NCBI RefSeq assembly: GCF_021698975.1
Contig: NZ_SSXA01000001.1
Coordinates: forward strand, 62,001 to 126,000
Origin: Blastococcus sp. KM273128
Lineage (GTDB): Bacteria > Actinomycetota > Actinomycetes > Mycobacteriales > Geodermatophilaceae
DNA length: 64,000 bases
Reading direction: 5' to 3'
In this document: one piece after another, positions 32,909 through 42,128 of the stretch
Numbering within the stretch: the stretch's first letter is position 1
Layout of the letters: each line of letters opens with the position of its first letter
Translations under genes and position numbers: made by a program
Notes under the pieces: model-generated
Databases searched by the model: none
Seen by the model: the letters and a program-made list of their open reading frames with translations, nothing else
What the model was told of the DNA's origin: nothing

Positions 32909-35512
32909 TCAGTTTCCAGCGATCGACAGCGTGAGCCGGCGGCGCCCCTCCGCGGAGCGGGCGGTGGCCATCCGCTCGGCCGACGGCGTGCCGTACTCGG
33001 TGGTCCGCTGGCGGGCGGGGCGGCCGATCGCGGCGGCCATCGCCTCGAGCTCGGCGATGGTCTTCAGCGAGCCGTTCTCGCTGCCGGCCATGCGGCTGAT
33101 CGTCTCCTCCATGAGCGTGCCGCCGAGGTCGTTGGCGCCGCCGCGCAGCACCGCCTGGGTGCCGGTGTCGCCGAGCTTCACCCACGAGGTCTGGATGTTG
33201 CCGATCCGGCCGTGCAGCAGCAGCCGGGCCACCGCGTGCACCGCCCGGTTCTCCCGCACCGTCGGCCCCGGCCGGGCGACGCCGGCCAGGTAGATCGGGG
33301 AGTTGTGGTGCACGAAGGGCAGCAGGACGAACTCGCTGAACCCGCCGGTGCGGTCCTGCAGCGCGGCCAGGGTGCGCAGGTGGGCGACCCAGTGCGCCGG
33401 GGTGTCGACGTGGCCGTACATCATCGTCGACGTCGTCGGGATGCCGACCTCGTGCGCGGTGCCGATGATCTCCAGCCAGGTCGCCGTCGGCAGCTTGCCC
33501 TTGGTCAGCACCCAGCGGACGTCGTCGTCGAGGATCTCCGCCGCCGTGCCCGGGATCGAGTCCAGGCCCGCCTCCTTGAGCCCGGTCAGGAACTCGCGGA
33601 ACGGCAGGCCGGTGCGCGCGGCACCGTTCACGATCTCCATGGGCGAGAAGGCGTGCAGGTGGATGCCCGGCTGCCGCTGCTTCACCTCGCGGGCGAGGTC
33701 GAGGTAGGCGGTGCCGGGCAGGTCGGGGTGGATGCCGCCCTGCATGCAGATCTCCGTCGCCCCGGCGGCCCACGCCTCGTCGACCCGGTCGCCGACCTGG
33801 CTCATCGAGAGCGTGTAGGCGTCGGCGTCGGTGCGCCGCTGGGCGAACGCGCAGAACCGGCAACCGGTGTAGCAGACGTTGGTGAAGTTGATGTTCCGGT
33901 TGACCACGTAGGTGACGTCGTCGCCGTTGACGTCCCGGCGGACCGCGTCGGCCAGGGCGCAGAGCGCCTCGAGGTCGTTCCCGTCGGCGCCGAGCAGCGC
34001 CAGGTACTCGGCGTCCGTCAGCCCGGCCGGATCGGTCTCCGCGCGGGACAGCGCGGCGTGCACCTCGGGGTCGCCCACGGTGAGCGCGGTGGAGCGCCCG
34101 TCCCGGGCGCCCGCGGTGCGCGAGCGCAGCTCGGACCAGTCGCCGTAGACGGCGTCGAAGTCGCTGCGCCGGTCCGACGTCCGCCCGACGGTGTCCACCT
34201 CGACGTGCAGGTCGACCCGGCCCGAGGAGGTCCACGCCTCGTCGGGCTCCTGCCACGGCAGGCCGGCCGGGATGCGGCCTTCGACGGCCAGGCCGTCCGG
34301 ACCGGCCAGCGCCTCCACGTGCGGCCGCACCCGCGGGTCGAGCCACGGCTCGGGCTGCCGGACGTACGGCGGCTGGGCGGCCAGCCGCTCGCGCAGCTCG
34401 AACCCGGCCTCGGCGGTGAGCGCGGCGAGCTTGTCGATGTTCGGCCACGGCCGCTCGGGGTTCACGTGGTCGGGCGTGAGCGGCGAGACCCCGCCCCAGT
34501 CGTCCACCCCGGCGCGCAGCAGCAGCCCGAGCTCGGTGGAGTCCGACAGGTTCGGCGGCGCCTGCACCCGCGCCTTCGGCCCCAGCAGCAGCCGGGTGAC
34601 GGCGACGGCGGCGACGTACTCCTGCAGCTCCAGGTCGTCGTGCGCCTGCATGGCCGTGCGCGGCTTGGCCCGGAAGTTCTGGACGATGACCTCCTGCACG
34701 TGCCCGTGCCGCTGCGCGGCGGCCCGGATCTGCAGGACGGCATCGACCCGCTCGGCGTAGTCCTCGCCGATGCCCAGCAGCACGCCGGTGGTGAACGGGA
34801 CGGCGGAGCGCCCGGCGTCCTCCAGCACCCGCAGCCGGACGGCGGGCTCCTTGTCCGGGCTGCCGAAGTGCGGGCCGCCGGGCTCGGACCACAGCCGGGT
34901 CGCCGTCGTCTCCAGCATCATCCCCATCGACGCCGACACCGGCTTGAGCCGCTGGATCTCCTCCCACGACAGCACGCCCGGGTTGAGGTGGGGGAGCAGC
35001 CCCGTCTCCTCCAGCACGCGGATCGCCATGGCGCGCAGGTAGCCCAGGGTGGAGTCGAAGCCGTGCGCCTCCAGCCACTCGGCGGCGACCGGCCAGCGGT
35101 CCTCGGGCCGGTCGCCGAGGGTGAACAGCGCCTCCTTGCAGCCCATGGCCGCCCCCGCCCGCGCGATGTCGAGCACCTCGTCGGGGGAGAGGTAGGGCGC
35201 CTTGCCCTCCTTGCGCAGCTGCCCCGGCGTCGTGACGAAGGTGCAGTAGTGGCAGCGGTCGCGGCACAGGTGGGTGAGCGGGATGAACACCTTGCGGCTG
35301 TAGGTGACGACGCCCGGCCGCCCGGCGCTGGCCAGCCCCGCGTCGCGGACCCGCGCGGCGGCGGTGAGCAGCCGGTCCAGCGGGTCGCCCTCGGCCAGCC
35401 CGCGCGCGTGCAGCAGGGTCTCGGCCTCGACGGCGTCGAGGGCCACCCCGCGCTCGGCGCGCACCAGGGCGCGGCGGAGGGCGGACTCGGACGGTGCGGG
35501 GAGTGCAGTCAT
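32909..35512 (-). CDS. fbiC: F0 synthase (bifunctional CofG-CofH), coenzyme F420 biosynthesis
   Basis: 867 residues, normal for the fused actinobacterial enzyme. The CofG half has its radical-SAM cysteines at C83, C87 and C90 (CRDRCHYC). The CofH half has C547, C551 and C554 (CYTGCRFC). It couples tyrosine and a pyrimidine intermediate to make F0, the deazaflavin core of F420. The start is ATG 35512-35510. The last 75 bases are duplicated in decayed form at 31531-31605, so the present C-terminus (LTLSIAGN) may have replaced an older one. F420-type enzymes at 15026 and 44322 are probable users of the product. Confidence 0.96.
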   Translation of the reverse strand: MTALPAPSESALRRALVRAERGVALDAVEAETLLHARGLAEGDPLDRLLTAAARVRDAGLASAGRPGVVTYSRKVFIPLTHLCRDRCHYCTFVTTPGQLRKEGKAPYLSPDEVLDIARAGAAMGCKEALFTLGDRPEDRWPVAAEWLEAHGFDSTLGYLRAMAIRVLEETGLLPHLNPGVLSWEEIQRLKPVSASMGMMLETTATRLWSEPGGPHFGSPDKEPAVRLRVLEDAGRSAVPFTTGVLLGIGEDYAERVDAVLQIRAAAQRHGHVQEVIVQNFRAKPRTAMQAHDDLELQEYVAAVAVTRLLLGPKARVQAPPNLSDSTELGLLLRAGVDDWGGVSPLTPDHVNPERPWPNIDKLAALTAEAGFELRERLAAQPPYVRQPEPWLDPRVRPHVEALAGPDGLAVEGRIPAGLPWQEPDEAWTSSGRVDLHVEVDTVGRTSDRRSDFDAVYGDWSELRSRTAGARDGRSTALTVGDPEVHAALSRAETDPAGLTDAEYLALLGADGNDLEALCALADAVRRDVNGDDVTYVVNRNINFTNVCYTGCRFCAFAQRRTDADAYTLSMSQVGDRVDEAWAAGATEICMQGGIHPDLPGTAYLDLAREVKQRQPGIHLHAFSPMEIVNGAARTGLPFREFLTGLKEAGLDSIPGTAAEILDDDVRWVLTKGKLPTATWLEIIGTAHEVGIPTTSTMMYGHVDTPAHWVAHLRTLAALQDRTGGFSEFVLLPFVHHNSPIYLAGVARPGPTVRENRAVHAVARLLLHGRIGNIQTSWVKLGDTGTQAVLRGGANDLGGTLMEETISRMAGSENGSLKTIAELEAMAAAIGRPARQRTTEYGTPSAERMATARSAEGRRRLTLSIAGN

Positions 35513-35535
35513 AGCGCCGCCGACGCTAGCCCTCG

Positions 35536-35569
35536 GGGCCGACGGCCGGGCTGCCCGCCCCGTCGGCCC
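35536..35569 (-). promoter_or_regulatory. Hairpin upstream of fbiC
   Basis: GGGCCGACGG (35536-35545) and CCGTCGGCCC (35560-35569) form a perfect 10-bp stem, and the loop contains a further GGGC/GCCC pairing. It lies 24-57 bases upstream of the fbiC ATG and could be a leader attenuator or simply a terminator-like structure. Confidence 0.45.
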
Positions 35570-35674
35570 GCCCGTCGGTGTGCACCGATCAGCCCCTCGA
35601 CGACGCCGGAGGGCCCGGTTCCCGCACAGTTCACGCAGGTCGGCTCCCCGGTGCGGTCGGGGTGGCGGGACATC

Positions 35675-35710
35675 GTGCTCTGCCCCCACCCCGTGGGCAG
35701 AGCGCGACCG
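35675..35710 (-). terminator. GCTCTGCCC/GGGCAGAGC hairpin, member of a dispersed pair
   Basis: The arms 35677-35685 and 35695-35703 pair over 9 bp. The surrounding 36 bases closely match 54899-54935. It lies between fbiC and the downstream ABC permease gene, whose 3' end is at 35741; transcripts run right to left, so it would sit between the permease and fbiC units. Confidence 0.7.
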
Positions 35711-35740
35711 GCGCGGTGCCGGCCGGCCCTTCGCCCGGGA

Positions 35741-36586
35741 TCAGATGTCGCGGCGCTGGAAGGAGAGCGCGGTCAGTCCGAGGACGACGGCGACCCACAG
35801 CACCGCCCACGCCAGGTACGCGGGGCTGAGCGGCGCGTCGGCGAGGAAGGGGAAGCCGCCCTCGGGGCCCATCTGGACCAGCGCGACCGGGTCCTGGAAC
35901 GCGTTCATGGCGCCGCGCCACAACCCGTCGGTGGGTAGCAGCACCCGCGACACGCTGCCCACCCGCTCGACGCCCTCGTTGCCCAGCGCCCCGCCGATGC
36001 CCCCGACCACGCCGGCCACCCAGGTGGCGCCGAACAGGCCGACGGCGACGATCCCCGACGCCATCGGCGAGATGGCGCTGGACAGCAGCAGGGCCAGGGT
36101 GAGCAGCACGATCGTCTCGGCGGCCAGCAGCGCGAGACCCGCGGCCGGGGACGGCGGCCAGTACCCGACCACCCCGCGGACGACGAGCAGCTGCGCCAGA
36201 CCGGCCAGCGCCACGTACCCGCAGCCGAAGGTGAGCAGGCCCAGCCACTTGCCCAGCAGCACCGACGAGCGGCGCACCGGCCGGGCGAGCACCGCCAGCG
36301 CCTGCCCCGACTCGACCTCGCCCGCGAGCGTGGGCCCGGCGAGGAAGGCGGTGCCGATCGCCGCGATCAGGCTGAACCCGAACATGATCAGGTTGATCAG
36401 CAGCGAGGCCACCAGGCGCGCCTCGCCGCTGGTCAGCGTGCCGAGCTCGGTGTCCAGGCCGATGAGCCGGGAGAAGCCCCACCCGCTGAGCGCCAGCAGC
36501 ACCACGGTCAGCGCCAGCAGGGCCCACACGACCTTGCGCCGGGCGGCCTCCCGCAGGGTCAGCCCCGCGATCGTCAGCACGATCAC
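35741..36586 (-). CDS. ABC-2 type transporter permease
   Basis: 281 residues with six membrane helices. The N-terminal half has VLTIAGLTLREAARRKVVWAL and AGPTLAGEVESGQALAVLARPVRR, typical of ABC-2 export permeases (NosY/ABC2_membrane_2 type). The GTG start (36586-36584) overlaps the stop of the ATPase gene (GTGA). It forms an exporter with the ATPase. The substrate is unknown, and the operon begins with an ECF sigma factor and its anti-sigma. Confidence 0.88.
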   Translation of the reverse strand: MIVLTIAGLTLREAARRKVVWALLALTVVLLALSGWGFSRLIGLDTELGTLTSGEARLVASLLINLIMFGFSLIAAIGTAFLAGPTLAGEVESGQALAVLARPVRRSSVLLGKWLGLLTFGCGYVALAGLAQLLVVRGVVGYWPPSPAAGLALLAAETIVLLTLALLLSSAISPMASGIVAVGLFGATWVAGVVGGIGGALGNEGVERVGSVSRVLLPTDGLWRGAMNAFQDPVALVQMGPEGGFPFLADAPLSPAYLAWAVLWVAVVLGLTALSFQRRDI

Positions 36587-37554
36587 GGCGCCGCCTCCTC
36601 GTGGCGGAGGACGGCGAGCAGCCGCTCCTCCAGGCTGATCCGCACCGGCTCGACGGCGTGCACGTGCACCCCCAGGCCGACCAGGTCGCGCACCAGGTCC
36701 GGCACGGTGACGCCGTCGTCCTCGGCGGCCAGCGCGACGGTGAACCAGTCGCCGCTGCGGGTGAGCGTGCCGGTCGCGCGCAGCCGCTCCTCGACCTGCG
36801 GGCCGACCTCGCCGAGCCGCAGCCGCACCTCGTGCTGGCCGAGCAGCTCGGTGAGCGTGCCCGAGGCCGCCACCCGGCCCCGGTCGAGGATGACGACCCG
36901 GTCGCACACCCGCTCGACCTCGCCGATCAGGTGCGAGTTCAGCAGCACGGCGACGCCGCGCGCCCGCAGCGACAGCACGATGTCGCGGACGTCCACCCGG
37001 CCCAGCGGGTCCAGCGCGCTGGTCGGCTCGTCGAGGACGACCAGCTCCGGGCGGGCGACGAGCGCGACGGCGAGCCCGAGCCGCTGCTGCATGCCCTTGG
37101 AGAAGCCGCCGACCCGGTCACCGGTCCGCTCGGCCAGGCCCACCAGCGCCAGACACTCCCGGCGCTCCTCGGCGGGCACGTCCGCCCGCGACAGCCTGAC
37201 GTGCAGGTCGAGCACCTCGCTCGCGGTCAGCCACGGCTGGTAGCGGAACAGCTCGGGCAGGTAGCCGACGGCGCTGCGCGAGCGGGGGTCCGACGACGGC
37301 CGGCCGAGCAGCAGCACCTCACCGGCGTCCGGGCGCACCAGCCCGAGCAGCATCTTGATGACACTGGTCTTCCCGGCGCCGTTGGGCCCGAGCAGGCCGA
37401 CGACCTCGCCGCGGCCGACGCTGAAGGAGACGTCGTCGACGGCGGTCCGGCGTCCGTACCGCTTGCGCAGCCCGGAGCACCAGACCGCCGGGGACGGCGG
37501 CAGGTCACCGAGCACACCGCCCGCCGTGCCCGCCGCCGTCGTGCCGGTTGCCAT
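36583..37554 (-). CDS. ABC transporter ATP-binding protein
   Basis: 323 residues from ATG 37554-37552. Walker A is GLLGPNGAGKTS, the signature region is GGFSKGMQQRLGLAVAL, Walker B is LVVLDEPTSALD, and the H-loop is LNSHLIGEVE. A C-terminal extension of about 90 residues follows, as in CcmA/NatA-like drug or Na+ exporters. It is 19 bases downstream of the anti-sigma stop and overlaps the permease start. A further ATG at 37587 would overlap the anti-sigma gene and is less likely. Confidence 0.92.
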   Translation of the reverse strand: MATGTTAAGTAGGVLGDLPPSPAVWCSGLRKRYGRRTAVDDVSFSVGRGEVVGLLGPNGAGKTSVIKMLLGLVRPDAGEVLLLGRPSSDPRSRSAVGYLPELFRYQPWLTASEVLDLHVRLSRADVPAEERRECLALVGLAERTGDRVGGFSKGMQQRLGLAVALVARPELVVLDEPTSALDPLGRVDVRDIVLSLRARGVAVLLNSHLIGEVERVCDRVVILDRGRVAASGTLTELLGQHEVRLRLGEVGPQVEERLRATGTLTRSGDWFTVALAAEDDGVTVPDLVRDLVGLGVHVHAVEPVRISLEERLLAVLRHEEAAP

Positions 37555-37573
37555 GCCCCGGACCGTAGCGGCG

Positions 37574-38656
37574 TCAGCCGAGGCCACGGGCGACCGACAG
37601 AAGCTCGTCCGCGCTCAGCGATCCGGCCACCCCGGTCATCACGCCGTCCTCGACCCAGACCACGCCGGCGAACAGCCCGTTGCGGGAGGTCAGGACGGTC
37701 GCCTCCGACCCGTCGACGTCGGCCGTGGAGCTGGTGACCAGCTCCGCGGGCACCGGCAGCGGCAGGGTCGCGGCGTCGGTGGAGAGGTCGCGCAGCTGGT
37801 CGGCGAGGCCGTCGGGCAGCCCGGGCAGCGAGAGCAGGTGGTCGCGGACCGCCTCGAAGGGCACGCCCGAGGAGAAGACCTGCGGTGCCCCCACCCGGGC
37901 GACGACGAGCGTCGGCACGCCGGTGGGCTGGGACCAGACCGCGGCCACGCCGGGCCCGGCCTCGAACCGCAGGGTGCTCCCGTCGATCCCGGGCGGAGGG
38001 GGCGGCAGGACCTCCCCCTCGGCCGCCGCTGCCTGCGCGGCCTTGTCCGCGGAGAACGTGAAGGTGGCGCCCACGACACCGGCGACCTGGTAGGCCGGCT
38101 CGCCGGTCACGCCCTCGGGCAGCTCGGCGACCTCGGGGACCTCCAGCCCGGTGCGCTCCGCGGCGGTGGCGGCGTCGGGCACCTGCTCCGGGTCGGGCTG
38201 CTGGGTGATCTCCACGTCGCCGTAGGCCGAGAGGTCGGGCACCTGCACCAGGTCGGTGCTGGTGATCTCGACCGGGTCGACCCGCTCGGTCTGGAAGATC
38301 GGCAGCCAGTCGTTTGCGGCGGCCACCCCGGCGCCGGTCACCAGCACGACCGCGCCGAGCGCGGCCACCGCGGGGCGCCGGACGGCTGCGCCCCAGCGGC
38401 TGCGTGCCGCGGCGCGCGCCGGGCGGCCGGCGGCCACGGCCGGGGAGCCGGCGGCGGAGAACCGGGCCCAGGCGGCATCGGTGTCGACGGCGCCCGGCCC
38501 GCCGAGCGCGGCGCCCACGCGCTGCGCGTCGGCCCGGGCGTCGTCGAGCACCCGCAGGCAGGTCGGGCAACCCGCGACGTGGGTGCGGTCGGCGTCGGGA
38601 ACCCCGGCCGGCTCGTCGACCAGCCGGCGCAGGACGCCCTCATCCGTGTGACGCAT
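37574..38656 (-). CDS. Zinc-type anti-sigma factor (ZAS), membrane-anchored
   Basis: 360 residues. The N-terminal HX3CX2C motif is H26-VAG-C30-PT-C33, the zf-HC2/ZAS signature that binds an ECF sigma factor. One membrane helix (about residues 96-115) follows a basic segment, and the remaining about 240 residues would be outside the cell, with a Pro-rich stretch in the middle. Its ATG overlaps the end of the sigma gene by 17 bases. The extracellular part is presumably the sensor that releases the sigma factor. Confidence 0.9.
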   Translation of the reverse strand: MRHTDEGVLRRLVDEPAGVPDADRTHVAGCPTCLRVLDDARADAQRVGAALGGPGAVDTDAAWARFSAAGSPAVAAGRPARAAARSRWGAAVRRPAVAALGAVVLVTGAGVAAANDWLPIFQTERVDPVEITSTDLVQVPDLSAYGDVEITQQPDPEQVPDAATAAERTGLEVPEVAELPEGVTGEPAYQVAGVVGATFTFSADKAAQAAAAEGEVLPPPPPGIDGSTLRFEAGPGVAAVWSQPTGVPTLVVARVGAPQVFSSGVPFEAVRDHLLSLPGLPDGLADQLRDLSTDAATLPLPVPAELVTSSTADVDGSEATVLTSRNGLFAGVVWVEDGVMTGVAGSLSADELLSVARGLG

Positions 38657-39248
38657 GGCGGTTCAGCTCCTCGCGAAGTGCGGATTCGGCGCGTCGGACG
38701 GTGGTGCCGACGCTGCCGGGGGACAGGTCGAGCGCGGTGGCGACCTCGGCGTAGCTCAGCCCGCTGTGGCGCAGCACCAGCGCGGTCGCCTGCTTGCGGG
38801 GCAGCCGGGCCAGCGCGGCGCGGACGCGGCTGCGGTCCTCGAGGGTGAGCACGGTGTCGGCCACGTCGGGGGTGACGGCGTCGGCCGTGGCGGCGACCGT
38901 CTCCTCCCGGGAGGTGCGGCGGCGGCCCGAGCGGATCAGGTTGAGCGCGGTGTGCGCCGCCGCGACGGAGAGCCAGCCGCCGGCCTCGGCGGCGGGCACC
39001 GACGAGCGGCCGAAGGAGAGGAAGACCTCCTGGGCGACGTCCTCCGCCTCGTCGCGGGAGCCCAGCACCCGCGCGGCCACCCCGACGACCCGCGGGTACT
39101 CCCGGCGGAACACCTGCTCGAGGTCTGGCCGCACCGCACCGCGGGTCGCTGCTGCCGGCACGCCGCCCGTCCCTCCGACCCGGTGCACCGCTCCCGGGAA
39201 TGCCATGACGGCCGCCGGTGCCGGTCGTCCGTGCCGTACGAGGTCCAT
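38640..39248 (-). CDS. ECF RNA polymerase sigma factor
   Basis: 202 residues from ATG 39248-39246; an internal Met at 39206 is an alternative start. Region 2 reads VAARVLGSRDEAEDVAQEVFLSF. Region 4 reads RAALARLPRKQATALVLRHSGLSYAEVATALDLSPGSVGTTVRRAE. It heads an operon of sigma, anti-sigma, ABC ATPase and ABC permease, with overlapping or tightly spaced genes. The usual logic is autoactivation of the operon after the anti-sigma senses an envelope signal. Confidence 0.92.
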   Translation of the reverse strand: MDLVRHGRPAPAAVMAFPGAVHRVGGTGGVPAAATRGAVRPDLEQVFRREYPRVVGVAARVLGSRDEAEDVAQEVFLSFGRSSVPAAEAGGWLSVAAAHTALNLIRSGRRRTSREETVAATADAVTPDVADTVLTLEDRSRVRAALARLPRKQATALVLRHSGLSYAEVATALDLSPGSVGTTVRRAESALREELNRHASHG

Positions 39249-39266
39249 GCCGGTGTAGCACCGCCG

Positions 39267-39291
39267 GGCCCGCGGATGTGACACGCGGGCC
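39267..39291 (-). terminator. Hairpin between flavin reductase and sigma genes
   Basis: GGCCCGCG (39267-39274) and CGCGGGCC (39284-39291) form a perfect 8-bp stem with a nine-base loop. It sits just after the flavin reductase stop and 19 bases upstream of the sigma start. Confidence 0.65.
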
Positions 39292-39304
39292 GTGGCGACG
39301 TCGG

Positions 39305-39817
39305 TCAGCCGCGGCCGGCGGCCCCCCCGGCCTCGTCGACGAACCGGCCGCGCAGCCGCAGCAGCGGCCGGGCGGCGGGGTCCAGCACCGGCACGTCGTC
39401 GACCGCCAGCAGCGCGAGCACGTGGTCGCCGGCCTCGACCAGCCGCTCCAGCCGGCAGTCCAGCGCGGCCAGCCCGCCGGAGAGCACGATCGCGCCGCTG
39501 CCGGCCGCCCGCGTCCACGGCACCTGCTCGAGCAGGTGGCGGGCGCTGGGGCGCCCCGCGGAGGCGAACCGCGAGGCGACGATCGCGTGCTCGGCGGCCA
39601 GGACGGTCAGCGCGCAGGAACCGACCTCCTCCAGCACCTCGGCCGGGTAGCCGTCGGCGGCGAGCCCCACGGCGACCAGCGGGGGTGCGGCCGAGACGCT
39701 CATGACCGAGCTGACCGTCGTCCCGACGTCGTCGATGTCGTCCCGGACGGTGAGCAGGCAGACGCCGGCGGCGTGCTGGGCCAGGGCCGTGGCGAAGGCG
39801 GCGGGGTCGACCGGCAT
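39305..39817 (-). CDS. Flavin reductase-like FMN-binding protein
   Basis: 170 residues from ATG 39817-39815. The split-barrel flavin reductase pattern is clear: ALAQHAAGVCLLTVRDDID, TTVSSVMSVSAAPPLVAVGL, and ALDCRLERLVEAGDHVLALLAV. These enzymes supply reduced FMN to monooxygenases or bind FMN themselves. It is divergent from the FAD-dependent oxidoreductase with 34 bases between starts, so the two share a promoter region. Confidence 0.87.
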   Translation of the reverse strand: MPVDPAAFATALAQHAAGVCLLTVRDDIDDVGTTVSSVMSVSAAPPLVAVGLAADGYPAEVLEEVGSCALTVLAAEHAIVASRFASAGRPSARHLLEQVPWTRAAGSGAIVLSGGLAALDCRLERLVEAGDHVLALLAVDDVPVLDPAARPLLRLRGRFVDEAGGAAGRG

Positions 39818-39851
39818 GGCGGCCAGTCGACCACACCCCCAGGATGGACCG

Positions 39852-41273
39852 GTGACCGAAGCCGAGCGCACGTACGACGTCGTGGTCCTGGGAGCGGGCT
39901 CGACCGGCGAGAACGTCGCCGACGTCGTCGTCCGCGGGGGGCTGTCGGCGGTGCTGGTGGAGCCCGAGCTGGTGGGCGGCGAGTGCTCCTACTGGGCGTG
40001 CATGCCGAGCAAGACGCTGCTGCGCGGCACCGAGGTGCTCGCCGAGGCGCGCGCCGTCGACGGGGCGGCGCAGGCGGTCACCGGGGAGCAGGACGTGGCG
40101 GCCACCCTCGCCCGCCGCGACTCCTTCACCTCGCACTGGGACGACTCCGGGCAGGTCGAGTGGGTGCACGGCGCCGGCATCGACCTGCTCCGCGGCGCCG
40201 GCCGGCTCGACGGGGAGCGCACCGTCGTCGTGACCGCGGACGACGGGACGACGACCCGGCTGACCGCGCGGCACGCCGTCGCCGTCTGCACCGGGTCGCA
40301 GGCGGCCCTCCCGCCGGTGGAGGGGCTGGCCGACGTCGACCCGTGGGGGCCGCGCGAGGCCACCAGCGCCAAGGAGGCGCCGGCCCGCCTGCTGGTGCTC
40401 GGCGGCGGCTACGTCGGCTGCGAGATGGCGACGGCGTGGCAGGCGCTGGGCTCGCAGGTCGCGCTGCTGCAGCGCGGGGACCGGCTGCTGCCCGGGCTCG
40501 AGCCGCAGGCCGGGGACGCCGTCGCCGCCGCCCTGCGGGACGCGGGGGTGGACGTGCGGTTGGGCACGGAGGTGACCGCGGCGCGCCGCGACGGCACCGA
40601 GGTTGTGCTGACGACGGCGGACGGCGAGGTGCGCGGCGACGAGGTGCTGGTCGCGACCGGCCGCTCGGCGCGCACCGGCGAGATCGGCGCGGAGACCGTG
40701 GGCCTGGAGCCGGGGGAGTACCTCCCGGTCGACGCGACGATGCGGGTCGAGGGCTCCTCGTGGCTGTACGGGGTGGGCGACGTCAACGGGCGCCGCCAGC
40801 TCACCCACATGGGCAAGTACGAGGCCCGTCAGGCCGGTGCGGCGATCGTCGCGCGGGCCCGCGGGGAGGAGGTCGACACCTCGGCGTGGTCGCCGTTCGT
40901 CGCCACCGCCGACGACGTCGCGACGCCGTCGGTGGTGTTCACCTCACCGCAGGTCGCCAGCGTCGGGCGGACCGCCGCCGAGGCCGCCGACGCCGGGCTG
41001 CCGCACCGCGTCGTGGAGTACCCGCTCGGGAGCGTGTCCGGCGCCGCCGTCTTCGCCGACGGGTACACCGGGACGGCGGTCGCGGTCGTGGACACCGAGC
41101 GCGAGGTGCTGCTGGGCGTGACCTTCGTCGGGCCCGCGGTCGCCGAGCTGCTGCACGCGGCGACGATCGCGGTCGTCGGCGAGGTGCCGATCGCGCGGCT
41201 GTGGCACGCCGTCCCGGCCTACCCGACGATCAGCGAGATCTGGCTGCGGCTGCTGGAGACCTACCGGGGCTGA
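39852..41273 (+). CDS. FAD-dependent pyridine nucleotide-disulfide oxidoreductase (mercuric reductase/lipoamide dehydrogenase-like)
   Basis: 473 residues from GTG 39852. The FAD-binding motif is VVVLGAGSTGENVA, and the redox-active disulfide is in GGECSYWACMPSKTLL (CX4C). The NAD(P) motif is LLVLGGGYVGCEMA, and GVGDVNGRRQLTHMGKYEARQ is the second FAD motif. The C-terminal interface ends with LWHAVPAYPTISEIW, which has the active-site His. No N-terminal metal-binding domain or C-terminal Cys pair of a true MerA is present. The substrate disulfide is unknown. Confidence 0.9.
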   Translation: MTEAERTYDVVVLGAGSTGENVADVVVRGGLSAVLVEPELVGGECSYWACMPSKTLLRGTEVLAEARAVDGAAQAVTGEQDVAATLARRDSFTSHWDDSGQVEWVHGAGIDLLRGAGRLDGERTVVVTADDGTTTRLTARHAVAVCTGSQAALPPVEGLADVDPWGPREATSAKEAPARLLVLGGGYVGCEMATAWQALGSQVALLQRGDRLLPGLEPQAGDAVAAALRDAGVDVRLGTEVTAARRDGTEVVLTTADGEVRGDEVLVATGRSARTGEIGAETVGLEPGEYLPVDATMRVEGSSWLYGVGDVNGRRQLTHMGKYEARQAGAAIVARARGEEVDTSAWSPFVATADDVATPSVVFTSPQVASVGRTAAEAADAGLPHRVVEYPLGSVSGAAVFADGYTGTAVAVVDTEREVLLGVTFVGPAVAELLHAATIAVVGEVPIARLWHAVPAYPTISEIWLRLLETYRG

Positions 41274-41315
41274 CCCCCGCGACGGCGGGGCGGGTGGCCG
41301 TGCTGGAGTGGGCGC

Positions 41316-42122
41316 GTGCAGTTCGACCGCTCGTCGCGTTCCCCCTGGCGCCGCTACATCGCCCTCGGCGACTCGTTCACCGAGGGGCTCAGCGACCCCG
41401 ACCCCGAACGCCCGGGCGAGTACCGCGGCTGGGCCGACCGGCTGGCCGAGCACCTCGCGGCCGCCGCACCCGGCGCGGACCTGGAGTACGCGAACCTGGC
41501 GATCCGCGGCCGGTTGCTGGCGCAGGTGCTCGACGAGCAGTTGCCGGTGGCCCTGGCGGCGGAGCCCGACCTGGTCAGCCTGGTCGCCGGCGGCAACGAC
41601 CTGATGCGCCCGGGCGCCGACCCCGACGCGCTGGCCGCGCAGCTGGAGTCCGCCGTCGTCCGGTTCCGCGCGGCGGGCGCCGACGTCCTGCTGGCCACCA
41701 CCGCGGACACCCGGAACACCCCCATCCTGCGCCGGCTGCGCGGCCGGATCGCCGTCTTCGACGCGAACCTGTGGTCGATCGCCGCGCGGCACGGCGCCGC
41801 CGTCCTGGACCAGTGGGGGGCGGCGTGGATCCAGGACTTCCGGCTGTGGGACACCGACCGCATCCACCTCACCGACGAGGGGCACCGGCGGATGGCGCTG
41901 GCCGCTGCCGCGGCGCTGGGGCTGCCCGGTGCGGACGGCGAGGACTGGCGCACCCCGCTACCGCCGCAGCCGCCCCGCGAGCTGCGGGCGGCGCTGGCCG
42001 AGGAGGCCGCCTGGGTGCGCGGCTTCGTGGCGCCGTGGATCGGCCGGCGGCTGCGCGGCCGCTCCTCCGGCGACGGCCGCGCCGCCAAGCGCCCGGTCCC
42101 CCTGGCCCTGCCCCGCAGGTGA
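41316..42122 (+). CDS. SGNH/GDSL family hydrolase
   Basis: 268 residues from GTG 41316. Block I is YIALGDSFTEG (Ser nucleophile), block III is LVAGGNDLMR, and block V is DRIHLTDEGHRRM (Asp and His). No signal peptide is present. The C-terminal about 60 residues are rich in Arg and Pro. It is probably an intracellular esterase or lipase; the substrate is unknown. It follows the flavoprotein gene by 42 bases on the same strand. Confidence 0.88.
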   Translation: MQFDRSSRSPWRRYIALGDSFTEGLSDPDPERPGEYRGWADRLAEHLAAAAPGADLEYANLAIRGRLLAQVLDEQLPVALAAEPDLVSLVAGGNDLMRPGADPDALAAQLESAVVRFRAAGADVLLATTADTRNTPILRRLRGRIAVFDANLWSIAARHGAAVLDQWGAAWIQDFRLWDTDRIHLTDEGHRRMALAAAAALGLPGADGEDWRTPLPPQPPRELRAALAEEAAWVRGFVAPWIGRRLRGRSSGDGRAAKRPVPLALPRR

Positions 42123-42128
42123 GGTGCT

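Noticed and set aside
32876..35938. 1020-codon open frame antisense to fbiC
   Set aside because: It opposes a textbook radical-SAM protein. Its product is His/Arg/Gly/Val-rich with no domain, a GC-bias shadow of the reverse frame.
39852..41273. Calling the flavoprotein mercuric reductase (merA)
   Set aside because: There is no N-terminal metal-binding domain, no C-terminal Cys pair and no mer genes nearby; only the shared fold and CX4C are present.
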